A stretch of DNA of 46,098 nucleotides from Bacteroidota bacterium. Its GTDB lineage: Bacteria > Bacteroidota > Bacteroidia > Chitinophagales > JADIYW01. How positions within the stretch are numbered: the stretch's first letter is position 1; each line of letters starts with the position of its first letter. Both the position numbers and the translations under genes were made by a program. Below are positions 33,984-42,922 of the stretch, piece by piece. The notes under the pieces were generated by a model. That model did not search any database and had not been told where the DNA came from. It was given only the letters and a program-made list of their open reading frames with translations. The DNA is taken from contig JAGQYE010000023.1 in assembly GCA_020436225.1 (NCBI GenBank), positions 1 to 46,098 of the forward strand. The letters are read 5' to 3'.

Positions 33984-34538
33984 TTAATAATAAGGTGAAA
34001 TCATCAAATAAACAATTACACCTGAGATGCTTACGTACCACCACAATGGAAATGTAATTCTGGCTATTTTTTTATGTTTTGGAAATTCAGCAATCAACGC
34101 TCTATAAGCAGTTAATAAGACAAACGGCAGAATGATTCCGGCTAAAATTATATGCGTTATTAAAACGAAATAATAAAAATATTTGATGTTGCCTGCATCT
34201 TTAGGATAAGCAGTAGAATCTGTAAGTAAATGATGTAACACATAACTTATCAAAAATAAAGATGATAGGATGATTGCCGAAAACATTACTTTTCTGTGTG
34301 CATCGAATTTCTTTTGTTTTGCAAAGAAAACACCAAGTGGCAATAATATAGAAACGATAGAATTTATTACGGCATTAATAGTTGCAAAAATATGCGCATT
34401 AAAATTTTGATTTACTTCAATTTTCACACGCGCTAATGCAGTAATCGACAAAAAAATTATCAATGAAAAAACAGCAATTATGCTATATGCAACTTTATCA
34501 TTCTTCTTGATTAACGGTTGAAATACGTTTTTTTCCAT
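33984..34538 (-). CDS. DUF420 membrane protein (CtaM/YozB-like oxidase assembly factor)
   Basis: Protein of 184 residues with five predicted membrane helices. The DUF420 pattern is visible: NAHIFATINAVINSIVSILL, then DAHRKVMFSA, SYVLHHLL, and THIILAGIILPFVLLTAYRAL. In Firmicutes, DUF420 proteins (CtaM/YozB) are needed for active heme-A oxidases, and its place after SCO in a cytochrome oxidase run fits the same job. Several helix His residues could bind heme or metal (inference). It follows SCO after 81 bases that contain a stem-loop, the largest gap in this operon. Confidence 0.85.
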   Translation of the reverse strand: MEKNVFQPLIKKNDKVAYSIIAVFSLIIFLSITALARVKIEVNQNFNAHIFATINAVINSIVSILLPLGVFFAKQKKFDAHRKVMFSAIILSSLFLISYVLHHLLTDSTAYPKDAGNIKYFYYFVLITHIILAGIILPFVLLTAYRALIAEFPKHKKIARITFPLWWYVSISGVIVYLMISPYY

Positions 34539-34592
34539 TAGTAGAATAATTTTTAGAAAGCAAAGAAATTAAAATGATGATACAAAACAATA

Positions 34593-34617
34593 GAACATTG
34601 AAGTATGCAAAATGTTC
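34593..34617 (-). other. Stem-loop between the SCO and DUF420 genes
   Basis: GAACATT (34593-34599) and AATGTTC (34611-34617) form a perfect 7-bp stem with an 11-base loop; three more pairs continue after an A-A mismatch. It lies directly after the SCO stop codon and could act as an attenuator, an mRNA-stabilising hairpin or a binding site. Confidence 0.45.
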
Positions 34618-34619
34618 AA

Positions 34620-35339
34620 TTATTTTTTTACTTTTTTCTTAGGAGCTATATAGCTAACTAATAACATTTGGATGTCTTTTATCATTTGGTTTACAGAAGC
34701 TTTGTCTGTTCCGTCGTAATAGCCACGAATTCTTCGTTCTTTATCAACTAAGACAAAATGATTATCGTGAATAAAATCCTGTGGGCCACCATCGCCTTTA
34801 TCCGCCGTAATAAAATAACCATATCGTGCTTGATGATACAATGCTTTTTTATCGCCAGTCAACAAATGCCACATTTTAGAGTTAATATCATTCTCTACTG
34901 AATAATTAAATAATTGCTGAACAGAATCTGTTTCCGGATCAACTGTATGTGAAAGGATAAGCACATCTCTATCATTGACGAAATGATCTTGAATCATGCG
35001 CAAATTAGCTGTCATATCAATGCAAATACTTTTACAAGTAGTAAAGAAAAAGTCAACCACCGTAACTTTTCCATTCATGCTATCTTGCGTGATTGTTATA
35101 CCGTTTTGATTAGTAAAAGAAAAATCCGGAACCTTGAAATAAGCAGTATCTACAATATCTTTTCCATTTTTATCTTTAGAAGGAAAAGGTTCTTTCGGTC
35201 CATAAATCGGAAGACAAGTTTGAGTGCTTAGTTCAGGTCTATGATGATCGAAATAATCAAATAGAATAAAACAAACTAACGGAATTGCAATGACAATAAT
35301 TAATGCAATCGTGCAACCGTTCTTGTTTTTTTCACTCAA
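34620..35339 (-). CDS. SCO1/SenC/PrrC-family copper chaperone
   Basis: Membrane-anchored thioredoxin-fold protein that delivers copper to the CuA site of cytochrome oxidase subunit II. The 239-residue protein has one N-terminal helix (IALIIVIAIPLVCFILF) and a periplasmic SCO domain. Copper ligands are C102 and C106 in TTCKSICIDM and, by alignment to the usual His before LVD, H191 in FIHDNHFVLVD. It lies 9 bases after the subunit IV gene and is part of the oxidase operon. Confidence 0.93.
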   Translation of the reverse strand: MSEKNKNGCTIALIIVIAIPLVCFILFDYFDHHRPELSTQTCLPIYGPKEPFPSKDKNGKDIVDTAYFKVPDFSFTNQNGITITQDSMNGKVTVVDFFFTTCKSICIDMTANLRMIQDHFVNDRDVLILSHTVDPETDSVQQLFNYSVENDINSKMWHLLTGDKKALYHQARYGYFITADKGDGGPQDFIHDNHFVLVDKERRIRGYYDGTDKASVNQMIKDIQMLLVSYIAPKKKVKK

Positions 35340-35348
35340 AAGAAATCG

Positions 35349-35678
35349 TTATTTGGGGAAATTAAGATGATTCCAATAATTACCTTCAATAGCTAATGCA
35401 ATAATTGCCCAAAGCAAGAACATAATTGGAACAGCAAATGACAAGATAAATGCTCTCTTTTCATATTTTAAGTGCATAAATTCACCAACAATAAAGAATG
35501 CTTTTGAAAAACTTGCAATTACATAGAATGTATTTACCAAAATTTTAGGTAACATATGACCTAATGTAAGTGCAAATATTACTTCTCCTACCGTTACAAC
35601 TGCTAATATTATTGTAGCTCTCCAAACGGCACTTACCGCTGATTTATATTGCTCATCTGACATGTGACCTGCTGCCAT
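35349..35678 (-). CDS. Cytochrome c oxidase subunit IV (prokaryotic)
   Basis: Small three-helix membrane subunit of the heme-copper oxidase, 109 residues. Helices are TIILAVVTVGEVIFAL, VIASFSKAFFIVGEFMHL and LSFAVPIMFLLWAIIALAI. The motif SKAFFIVGEFMHLKYEKR is typical of this subunit. The role is structural or assembly-related. It follows the second subunit III gene after 39 bases and precedes SCO by 9. Confidence 0.9.
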   Translation of the reverse strand: MAAGHMSDEQYKSAVSAVWRATIILAVVTVGEVIFALTLGHMLPKILVNTFYVIASFSKAFFIVGEFMHLKYEKRAFILSFAVPIMFLLWAIIALAIEGNYWNHLNFPK

Positions 35679-35717
35679 AATCTATATTTTTATAGGTTTT
35701 AAATTAAATTTTAAAAA

Positions 35718-36467
35718 TTACATTAAGTAGAATGCCATGAATACGAATACCCAAACTAAATCTACAAAGTGCCAATAAAGACCAACTTTTTCAATCATTT
35801 CATAGTGTCCTCTACGTTGGAATTTTCCATTTAATGTAGAGAAAAACGCCCATACATTTATACAAACTCCTGTAAACACGTGAAATCCGTGGAAACCTGT
35901 AATACCAAAGAACAAAGCACCAAAAGCAACTGGTCCCGGCGATAGAAGCATTTTTTCATGAACTAAATGAGTTAATCCGTTAGCATCCGGACCAAATGGG
36001 TTATAAAATGGACGTAATCCTTCTTGAATTAAATGAGTCCATTCCCAAGCTTGGCAGCCTAAGAAAAATAAACCACCTAATATTCCGCCCAACATCCACA
36101 ATGCTACCCCTTTTTGATTCATTCTATGTCCTTCTTGTACTGCGCGAACTACAGCAACTGAACTTAAGATTAAAACAAATGTCATTACGGATACAAATCC
36201 TAATGGAACATTTGCTTCACCCATAAATGGGAAAGATTTAAAAACGTAGTTTGGATTTGGCCACCATGGTTGTCCTAAACGAATTGCTGCATAAGAAAAT
36301 AAAAATGCGGAAAACGTAAAGGCATCTGACAATAGGAAATACCACATCATCGTTTTACCGTAGCTTATACCGAATACCGTTTTTTCGCCACCTTCTCCAT
36401 TATCTGGCGTTGGTACGTGGTTGTGCAATTCTGTTTGTTGTTCTTGTATGTCTAATACTTCTGCCAT
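35718..36467 (-). CDS. Cytochrome c oxidase subunit III (longer copy, 249 residues)
   Basis: Subunit III of the heme-copper oxidase family. It begins with a polar N-terminus of about 30 residues, then helices with MMWYFLLSDAFTFSAFLFSY, the family segment FGALFFGITGFHGFHVFTGV, and VGLYWHFVDLVWVFVFMAFY at the C-terminus, which is diagnostic. It lies 19 bases after a second, shorter subunit III gene. Two adjacent subunit III paralogues are usual in this kind of Bacteroidota cluster; why both are needed is unknown. Confidence 0.92.
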   Translation of the reverse strand: MAEVLDIQEQQTELHNHVPTPDNGEGGEKTVFGISYGKTMMWYFLLSDAFTFSAFLFSYAAIRLGQPWWPNPNYVFKSFPFMGEANVPLGFVSVMTFVLILSSVAVVRAVQEGHRMNQKGVALWMLGGILGGLFFLGCQAWEWTHLIQEGLRPFYNPFGPDANGLTHLVHEKMLLSPGPVAFGALFFGITGFHGFHVFTGVCINVWAFFSTLNGKFQRRGHYEMIEKVGLYWHFVDLVWVFVFMAFYLM

Positions 36468-36486
36468 TACAAAGTAATTTTTAATA

Positions 36487-37110
36487 TTATAAATTAAAGC
36501 TTAAAAAGATGTATAAATATAACCAAAGAATTCCCATGAAATGCCAAAATAAAGTCAGCAAATCAGTTCTTATTGCCAATAATCCTTTCTCGTTTGATTC
36601 TAATTTATGTACGATATTAGAATCTGTAGGTTTTTTCAATAAAAATAGAGAATGAAAAAATGCTATAGTTAAGAATAAAACTGCAACACTAACGTGCAAT
36701 GCATGCACAAATGTTATCACTAAAAAGTACGGACCTGCCGGGTTTGGATTAAAAGAAAGATAAACTCCTAAATCATTTAATTGTTTCCAGCCTTCAATTT
36801 GACAAACACAAAATAAACTACCTAAAACCAGCGTCAAAAATAAGCCAATCGTAGTTAATTTCATATTTCCTCTTTTATTAGCAATATGTGCTATTTGTAA
36901 GAAAATACTACTTGTGATGATCAAAATGGTAGAAAGAATAAAAATTTTAGGAATGCCAAATGAAGTCCAAGCACCACCTCTACCTTTTTGTACAATAAAT
37001 GCACTTGTAAATCCGGCAAATATCATTGAAGTCGTAACAATAAATAAGTACATCGTGAAACGATGTGCACCTTGTGTATTGTTTTTATATTTTATTGCTG
37101 TACTGCTCAT
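36487..37110 (-). CDS. Cytochrome c oxidase subunit III (shorter copy, 207 residues)
   Basis: Second subunit III-family protein with about five membrane helices. Family features are MYLFIVTTSMIFAGFTSAFI, FLVITFVHALHVSVAVLFLT and the C-terminal DLLTLFWHFMGILWLYLYIFLS. It is about 40 residues shorter than its neighbour and diverged from it. It begins 3 bases after the heme O synthase gene, so translation is probably coupled. Confidence 0.9.
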   Translation of the reverse strand: MSSTAIKYKNNTQGAHRFTMYLFIVTTSMIFAGFTSAFIVQKGRGGAWTSFGIPKIFILSTILIITSSIFLQIAHIANKRGNMKLTTIGLFLTLVLGSLFCVCQIEGWKQLNDLGVYLSFNPNPAGPYFLVITFVHALHVSVAVLFLTIAFFHSLFLLKKPTDSNIVHKLESNEKGLLAIRTDLLTLFWHFMGILWLYLYIFLSFNL

Positions 37111-37113
37111 ATT

Positions 37114-38025
37114 TTATATTTTATCGATTACAAAAGCAATAAACACAATTGGAATATAGAAAAAAGAGGCAAACATTAATTTCTTGGCGCTTTTATCATT
37201 CACATCTATAGATAATTGAATGCCTTGAATTAAGAAAACCAAGCCTGCAATTAATGCAATAATTAAAGATACCCAGCCAGTAATTCCCAACGCAAACGGT
37301 AACGCGCTAATAAATACTAAACATACTAGATAAGGAATATTTTGTAAGGCTGCGGTTCTATCTTTCCCACCTGAAGTTGGTAAAAGATAATATCCTGCTT
37401 TTTTATAATCTTCGTGTAACAACCAAGCAATAGCCCAAAAATGTGGCATTTGCCAGAAGAACTGAATAGCAAATAAAGTAATTCCGCCAATACCAATAGA
37501 GCCGGTAGCTGCAGTCCAACCAATTAATAATGGCATAGAACCAGGAATAGCGCCTATAAATACAGCAATTGGACTAATTTTCTTAAATGGTGTATATATA
37601 AAAGCATAAGAAATTAAAGCTAAAGCACCTAAGAAACCGCTAATTGGATTAAAACATACACCCAAGATAATTATTCCTGCAACGCCACTCACTCCGGCAA
37701 TTAAATATGCTTCTATCAGCTTCATTCTTCCGGAAGGCAAAGGTCTGTTTTGGGTTCTTGACATCAATTTATCAATGTCTTTTTCCAAAATTTGATTAAA
37801 AGTATTGGAAGATGCAGTAACCAAAAAACCTCCTAATGAAAGTAAAAGTACATTTATAAAGTTGACATCTAAAGTTGAAGGAATAGCCAATAAATATGCC
37901 ATTACTGCAGAAAAAACTACCAAAGTTGAAAGTCGAAATTTAGTTAATAACATAACATCTTTCAACTTCAGCACAATTGGGTTGCCTTCTAAAGTATTGT
38001 CTATATGTATAGTTTCGTTTCTCAA
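37114..38025 (-). CDS. cyoE: Protoheme IX farnesyltransferase (heme O synthase)
   Basis: UbiA-family membrane prenyltransferase (CyoE/CtaB) that adds a farnesyl group to heme B to give heme O, the precursor of heme A. The 303-residue protein has about nine helices and the two conserved loops: NTFNQILEKDIDKLMSRTQ followed by RPLPSGRM (Asp-rich, Mg-diphosphate binding), and YTPFKKISPIAVFIGAIPGS. No heme A synthase (CtaA) gene is in the window. The gene lies 11 bases after coxA and 3 before a subunit III gene. Confidence 0.95.
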   Translation of the reverse strand: MRNETIHIDNTLEGNPIVLKLKDVMLLTKFRLSTLVVFSAVMAYLLAIPSTLDVNFINVLLLSLGGFLVTASSNTFNQILEKDIDKLMSRTQNRPLPSGRMKLIEAYLIAGVSGVAGIIILGVCFNPISGFLGALALISYAFIYTPFKKISPIAVFIGAIPGSMPLLIGWTAATGSIGIGGITLFAIQFFWQMPHFWAIAWLLHEDYKKAGYYLLPTSGGKDRTAALQNIPYLVCLVFISALPFALGITGWVSLIIALIAGLVFLIQGIQLSIDVNDKSAKKLMFASFFYIPIVFIAFVIDKI

Positions 38026-38036
38026 CTTAAAAGAAA

Positions 38037-39857
38037 TTAATGTTTTTCATTTTTTTCTGCTTCCGTCAATGGAACTGTTTGTGGAATAAAGTCTGTTTCG
38101 CTGTCAGCAAATTTGCTATAATCATAAGGCCAACGATGTACTTCCGGTAATTCACCAGGCCAGTTACCATGTAAGTTACCCATAGGCGCATCCCACTCTA
38201 ATGTATTTGCTTTCCAAGGATTTTGTGTTGCTTTTTTACCTTTGAAAATACTCCAAACATAATTAATTAAGAAAATAAATTGTGCTAAGAATACAACGAT
38301 TGCTGCAATACTGATTACTTTATTTAAATCATCGTATTGAGCAAATGCTTCAAACTCATTAAATGTATAATATCTTCTTGGTACACCAGCCATTCCTAAG
38401 AAGTGCATTGGCCAAAATATTACATAAGCACCTATAAAAGTTATCGTAAAATGTATAAATCCTAAAGTTTCATTCATCATTCTTCCGTACATACGTGGGA
38501 ACCAATGATAGATACCTGCAAACATACCAAAGAATGCAGCAACACCCATTACTATATGGAAATGCGCAACTACGAAATAGGTATCATGCAATTGGATATC
38601 GATAGTTGAATTACCTAACCAAATCCCTGTTAAACCGCCTGAAATAAATAGAGATACAAAACCAATACAAAATAATGTTGGTGTATTTATCCTAATATTA
38701 CCTCGCCAAAGTGTAGTTATCCAGTTGAATACTTTGATAGCAGAAGGAATTGCAATTAATAAAGTAAATAAAGTAAACAAGGAGCCTAAGAATGGATTCA
38801 TTCCGGACAAGAACATATGATGCGCCCAAACTAAGAAACTCAATACTGTAATACCTAATAAGGAGAAAATCATAGCTTGATATCCGAAGATTGGTTTACG
38901 AGATTGTACTGCTAAAACTTCAGAAACAATACCCATTGCCGGTAAGATTACGATATAAACTTCAGGGTGACCTAAGAACCAAAACAAGTGTTGGAATAAA
39001 ATTGGTGAACCACCTGCAAACGGTAATGCTTTTCCACCTATAACAATATTAGAAAGATAGAAACTAGTTCCTAATCCTCTATCAAAAATAAGTAATACTA
39101 CACAAGATACTAATACAGGGAAAGACAAAATACCTACTATAGCAGTGAACAAAATTGCCCAAACTGTCAATGGTAATTTAAACATTGTCATACCTTTTGT
39201 ACGCATGTTTAAGATGGTAGATACATAGTTCAAACCTCCTAACAAAGTGGAAACTACAAACAATACGACTGCAATTAACCAGAAAGTCATCCCGTCACCT
39301 GAGCCCGGCGACGCTTGTGGTAATGCACTCAGCGGAGGATAAATTGTCCAACCAGCAGATGCTGCTCCTGAAGATAAAAATAAAGAGGAGAACATCACGA
39401 TACTAGCTGCCACAAAGAACCAAAACGAAAGTGCGTTCATCAAAGGAGAAGCCATATCTCTTGCGCCAATTTGCAATGGAACTAAAAGGTTTGCAAAAGT
39501 TCCACTTAAACTAGCTGTTAATACAAAGAATACCATTATAGTTCCGTGCATGGTAACTAAAGAATAATAGGCTTCAGGATTTAATTTTCCATCTGTAAAC
39601 CAAGAAGAAAATATTCTTTCTAAAATTGGGAAAGTTTCGTCCGGCCAACCTAACTGAACTCTAAACAAGACAGAAAGTCCGCCACCTACAATAGCCCAAA
39701 GCATGCCTAAAGTAAGGAATTGCTTACCAATTGTTTTGTGATCTAAGCTGAATATATATTTGGAGATGAAAGTTTCCGTATGATGATGTCCTCCACCATG
39801 TGCCTGATGTTGAGCATGTTCATCTACATGAGATTCGATGGATGTTGAAGTTTGCAT
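38037..39857 (-). CDS. coxA: Cytochrome c oxidase subunit I (A1-type heme-copper oxidase)
   Basis: Catalytic subunit, 606 residues, twelve-helix core. Ligands seen: H114 (TMHGTIMVF, heme a), H306 and Y310 in GHPEVY (CuB with cross-linked Tyr), H355-H356 in WAHHMF (CuB), and H441 and H443 in VVAHFHIVMG (hemes a3 and a). D-channel residues N133, D144 and N151 and the Glu of GHPEVY (E308) are kept, and K384 (AIKVFNW) fits the K-channel, so it is an A1-type proton pump. The N-terminal 26 residues are His-rich (seven His), a possible metal-binding tail. It follows coxB after 46 bases containing a short heptad repeat. Confidence 0.97.
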   Translation of the reverse strand: MQTSTSIESHVDEHAQHQAHGGGHHHTETFISKYIFSLDHKTIGKQFLTLGMLWAIVGGGLSVLFRVQLGWPDETFPILERIFSSWFTDGKLNPEAYYSLVTMHGTIMVFFVLTASLSGTFANLLVPLQIGARDMASPLMNALSFWFFVAASIVMFSSLFLSSGAASAGWTIYPPLSALPQASPGSGDGMTFWLIAVVLFVVSTLLGGLNYVSTILNMRTKGMTMFKLPLTVWAILFTAIVGILSFPVLVSCVVLLIFDRGLGTSFYLSNIVIGGKALPFAGGSPILFQHLFWFLGHPEVYIVILPAMGIVSEVLAVQSRKPIFGYQAMIFSLLGITVLSFLVWAHHMFLSGMNPFLGSLFTLFTLLIAIPSAIKVFNWITTLWRGNIRINTPTLFCIGFVSLFISGGLTGIWLGNSTIDIQLHDTYFVVAHFHIVMGVAAFFGMFAGIYHWFPRMYGRMMNETLGFIHFTITFIGAYVIFWPMHFLGMAGVPRRYYTFNEFEAFAQYDDLNKVISIAAIVVFLAQFIFLINYVWSIFKGKKATQNPWKANTLEWDAPMGNLHGNWPGELPEVHRWPYDYSKFADSETDFIPQTVPLTEAEKNEKH

Positions 39858-39863
39858 ATACTT

Positions 39864-39891
39864 AAATTTTAAACTTTAAACTTTATATTTT
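39864..39891. repeat. Short heptanucleotide repeat between coxB and coxA
   Basis: Four in-phase units AAATTTT, AAACTTT, AAACTTT, ATATTTT in the 46-base gap. Same 7-base period as the arrays near 0.4 and 1.2 kb, but short and A/T-rich. Confidence 0.4.
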
Positions 39892-39903
39892 GTAACGTGT
39901 TCT

Positions 39904-40980
39904 CTATTTTTTTTCTTCTGTACTTGAATGTGTTGCAGCAGTGTTATGGTGCAAACTTTGCTTAAGTTCAGAAGCCGGTGTAGCTAATTTAAAACTACCA
40001 TCCTCAATTGCTGGTTGTACAATCCATCTATAATAAGATTTTTGTTCTCTAAACCATTTATCGAATTCTTCTTGAGTTACTACTCTAACTTTTTTCTGCA
40101 TATTATAATGACCAGAACCACATAATTTATTACAAGCCACAAAATAATCGAACTTTGGATTGTTTAATTTTTTTCTCATTTCCTCAGTTGTAATCGTTGG
40201 TCTAAACCATAAATGTGTCGGAACACCGGGAACAGCAGACATCATTAATCTAAAGTGAGGTAAAAAGAAATTGTGAATCACATCTAAGGCACCAATATTA
40301 ATCGAAATTGGTTTATTAACAGGCAATACGATTTCATCCGGAACAAAATCATCATGACTTTTCTTATCGTTCCAATCTATTCCTAACTCATTATCTGATT
40401 TTACAAGAGAGAAATCTCTTTTTCCTAATGTATTATCACGACCTGCATAACGCACCATCCAAGTATATTGTTTACCTGTAACCTCTATTTGAATTGCTTC
40501 TTTTGGAGCTGGAGAAAATATCTTGAACCATTTTTGGATACCAAATACAATTAAGATTGTCAAAACCGCTGCCGGAATTGTAGTCCAAAGAATTTCTAAT
40601 TTGTTATTATGTGCATAGAAATAGGCTTTTCTATCTTTTCTATAATGATATCTATAAACAAACCAAAATAAGGCAAATTGTGTAATAACAAAAACGATTG
40701 AAGTCAGAACCAATGTTACAATCATTAAGTTATTAATCCACTCACCTTGTTCTGATGCTGGAGTTGGCAACAATGTGGGTGCATAATAAAAGCAAGATGC
40801 TATGGATACAATTATAGTTACAAATCCGAGAACTGACAAGTAAAGTGCACTATTTCCATAAGAATCTTCGTCTTCTTTTCCATCCGACTGTAGTGTCTTA
40901 ATCAATTCGTTCGCCTTGCTGATTTGTACAATTACGATGTACAACAACACTAACGTTAATAAACCTAATATAAATGACAT
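39904..40980 (-). CDS. coxB: Cytochrome c oxidase subunit II (CuA subunit)
   Basis: Carries the CuA centre that takes electrons from cytochrome c. The 358-residue protein has four hydrophobic helices: two extra N-terminal ones (about 4-20 and 46-66) before the usual pair (84-108, 130-148). CuA ligands are H236 (DVIHNFFLPHF), C283, C287, H291 and M294 in CNKLCGSGHYNM. The position that is usually Glu in CSELCG is Lys285 here. There is no CxxCH, so it is an aa3-type rather than a heme-c-fused caa3-type subunit II. It begins 13 bases after actF, tying the oxidase to ACIII. Confidence 0.96.
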   Translation of the reverse strand: MSFILGLLTLVLLYIVIVQISKANELIKTLQSDGKEDEDSYGNSALYLSVLGFVTIIVSIASCFYYAPTLLPTPASEQGEWINNLMIVTLVLTSIVFVITQFALFWFVYRYHYRKDRKAYFYAHNNKLEILWTTIPAAVLTILIVFGIQKWFKIFSPAPKEAIQIEVTGKQYTWMVRYAGRDNTLGKRDFSLVKSDNELGIDWNDKKSHDDFVPDEIVLPVNKPISINIGALDVIHNFFLPHFRLMMSAVPGVPTHLWFRPTITTEEMRKKLNNPKFDYFVACNKLCGSGHYNMQKKVRVVTQEEFDKWFREQKSYYRWIVQPAIEDGSFKLATPASELKQSLHHNTAATHSSTEEKK

Positions 40981-40993
40981 TGCTGACTATTTT

Positions 40994-42301
40994 TTAAATA
41001 TGATGATTATAACTTTCTTTTACGTAAGGGTGAGTGGTTGATGCCAAATCTTTTACTTTTGACAACATGGTTAACGTCAAATAAACGAAAACGCTTCCAA
41101 TCATAAATAACAAACCAAAACTAATTATTCCGTATCCGCCTTTTGGTAACAATGCAGGACAGTTCATTAAGAAGAACTCAGAGAATTGTCCGACAATAAC
41201 AATGATAGATGCTACGATTGTTACTTTATCGTTTCTTTTTGCGCCTCTTGAAAGTAAGATTAAGAATGGCATTACGAAGTTTAAGATGAATGATAAATGG
41301 AATAAAATACCATAGTTATCAATGCTTCTTCTTAAACGGAAATATTCAGTTTCTTCCGGTAAATTTGAATACCAAATCAACATGTATTGAGCAAACCAAG
41401 TATAACACCAGAAAATACTGATTGCAAACATCAATTTCGCTACATCGTGTTTGTGGTTTTCATTTACGTTAGGCAAATAACCTTTTGATTTCAAATAATG
41501 GATAAATAAAAGCACTACAGCCAACAACATTAAGCTTGCGCCAGCCATTGTATTCCAAGTGAACATGGTACTATACCAATGTGGTTGGATAGACATAGAC
41601 CAAAACCAAGTTGCAAACGTGTTGATGATAAACGCAATAACTACTATAGTAATACCACCAATTACTCTACTTGTTGAAAATAATTTTCTGGTTGGATTGG
41701 TATCCATTAAGTTTAATGTATTCCACCATTTATATGCCATACCTAAGCATAAAAGAGTTATAATGATAGTGAAAACCCAAAATGTTTTCAAATTTAAGAA
41801 ATCGCTCTTAATATCTAATACTTTATCATAAGTAGGACTTCCTTTCACGAATAATTCTTCATGTGTCCAATGAAAAATATCATGGTTGAAGAAAATAAAC
41901 ATGATTATTAGCAAAAATAAAAACAAGGCGATGTTCACTGAAATTGCCAATGGAATTTTTTGGATTTGGATATGCCAACCTCCCCAAGCCACATTTGTAG
42001 CAGCTAAGAAAAATAAGGCAGCTAATGCAATATAAAATCCAAAATAGAAAACATTGTATGTATTAGCAACAATTAATGTTTTTAAAGTAGGTTGAACATG
42101 ATGTCCTTCTGCTGTTGCTTCATGATGTTCAACTGCACTTCCGTGAGCTGCTGCTACTGCAGTTGTATTTTCTGTATGTGTGTTGACTTGTTTACCATCG
42201 TTCCAATGTATGGCAACTCCGATAATAAATAACACTAACCCAACTAAAAATGCTTTTATTAGTTTAGATTTTGTACTTGAATCAAAAACGTATGTATTCA
42301 T
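40994..42301 (-). CDS. actF: ACIII subunit ActF, membrane quinol:cytochrome c oxidoreductase subunit
   Basis: Integral membrane subunit of alternative complex III, about ten helices in 435 residues, related to ActC/NrfD. The first helix (LIKAFLVGLVLFIIGVAIHW) is followed by a His-rich loop (about residues 36-66, several His and Ala), then helices such as NTYNVFYFGFYIALAALFFLA and LMLLAVVLLFIHYL. ActF belongs to the quinol-oxidising membrane core of ACIII, in association with ActC. It lies 20 bases after actE and 13 before coxB. Confidence 0.9.
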   Translation of the reverse strand: MNTYVFDSSTKSKLIKAFLVGLVLFIIGVAIHWNDGKQVNTHTENTTAVAAAHGSAVEHHEATAEGHHVQPTLKTLIVANTYNVFYFGFYIALAALFFLAATNVAWGGWHIQIQKIPLAISVNIALFLFLLIIMFIFFNHDIFHWTHEELFVKGSPTYDKVLDIKSDFLNLKTFWVFTIIITLLCLGMAYKWWNTLNLMDTNPTRKLFSTSRVIGGITIVVIAFIINTFATWFWSMSIQPHWYSTMFTWNTMAGASLMLLAVVLLFIHYLKSKGYLPNVNENHKHDVAKLMFAISIFWCYTWFAQYMLIWYSNLPEETEYFRLRRSIDNYGILFHLSFILNFVMPFLILLSRGAKRNDKVTIVASIIVIVGQFSEFFLMNCPALLPKGGYGIISFGLLFMIGSVFVYLTLTMLSKVKDLASTTHPYVKESYNHHI

Positions 42302-42321
42302 TGCAAGAATATATTTTAAGT

Positions 42322-42918
42322 TTATTTTGTAGTTGTCGAATCTGTTGTTGTTGCTGTTGCTGTTGCATTGCTTGTACCTTGTAATGTTCTCACATAGCTA
42401 AGTACTAACCAACGTTCTCTATTGTCAAGTTGAGAAGCATAAGAGCCCATCATTCCTTTTCCATACATTAATGTATGATATCTTTTCCCATCAGGAAGAG
42501 ATAAAAGTGGTTCAGTCAAATAAGATGGTGGCGGTGGAAATTTATTAATTTGCGGTAAATGTCCTTGTCCATCACCTTTATCTCCATGACAAATTGCACA
42601 GTTTACGGTAAATAGATGTTTGCCTTCACCTGCAATTTCTTCCTTAGTGAATTGGAAAGTATCTTTAATCATAGTAGCAGCTTTCTCATATTCTGAGTCA
42701 GCTAAAGGATATAGATATTTTCCTCTTGCCACACTTCCTTCCGGAGGTAATTGGTTAGTTTTTCCATCTTTAAATATAGGGTTGGGCGAACCGGCATTGT
42801 ATGCAATAGAGTTCGTCATATCCGCCATATACTCACGACCCGGTTTTTTAGAATTTCGGATACATGACATAGACGTCAACATAAAAACAGCAATTACTAT
42901 ATAATATTTATTCATCAT
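42322..42918 (-). CDS. actE: ACIII subunit ActE, monoheme cytochrome c lipoprotein
   Basis: Periplasmic monoheme cytochrome c of ACIII, 198 residues. The signal peptide ends in a lipobox-like TSMSC with lipid Cys19. The single heme motif is C107-x2-C110-H111 (NCAICHGDKGDG), and a Met in GKGMMGSY is the probable sixth ligand. The C-terminal tail is Ala/Thr-rich low complexity (about 181-198). It starts 4 bases after actD and passes electrons toward the oxidase or a soluble cytochrome. Confidence 0.93.
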   Translation of the reverse strand: MMNKYYIVIAVFMLTSMSCIRNSKKPGREYMADMTNSIAYNAGSPNPIFKDGKTNQLPPEGSVARGKYLYPLADSEYEKAATMIKDTFQFTKEEIAGEGKHLFTVNCAICHGDKGDGQGHLPQINKFPPPPSYLTEPLLSLPDGKRYHTLMYGKGMMGSYASQLDNRERWLVLSYVRTLQGTSNATATATTTDSTTTK

Positions 42919-42922
42919 GATA

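Noticed and set aside
39904-40980. caa3-type oxidase (heme c fused to subunit II)
   Set aside because: No CxxCH in the subunit II sequence; only the CuA motif is present.
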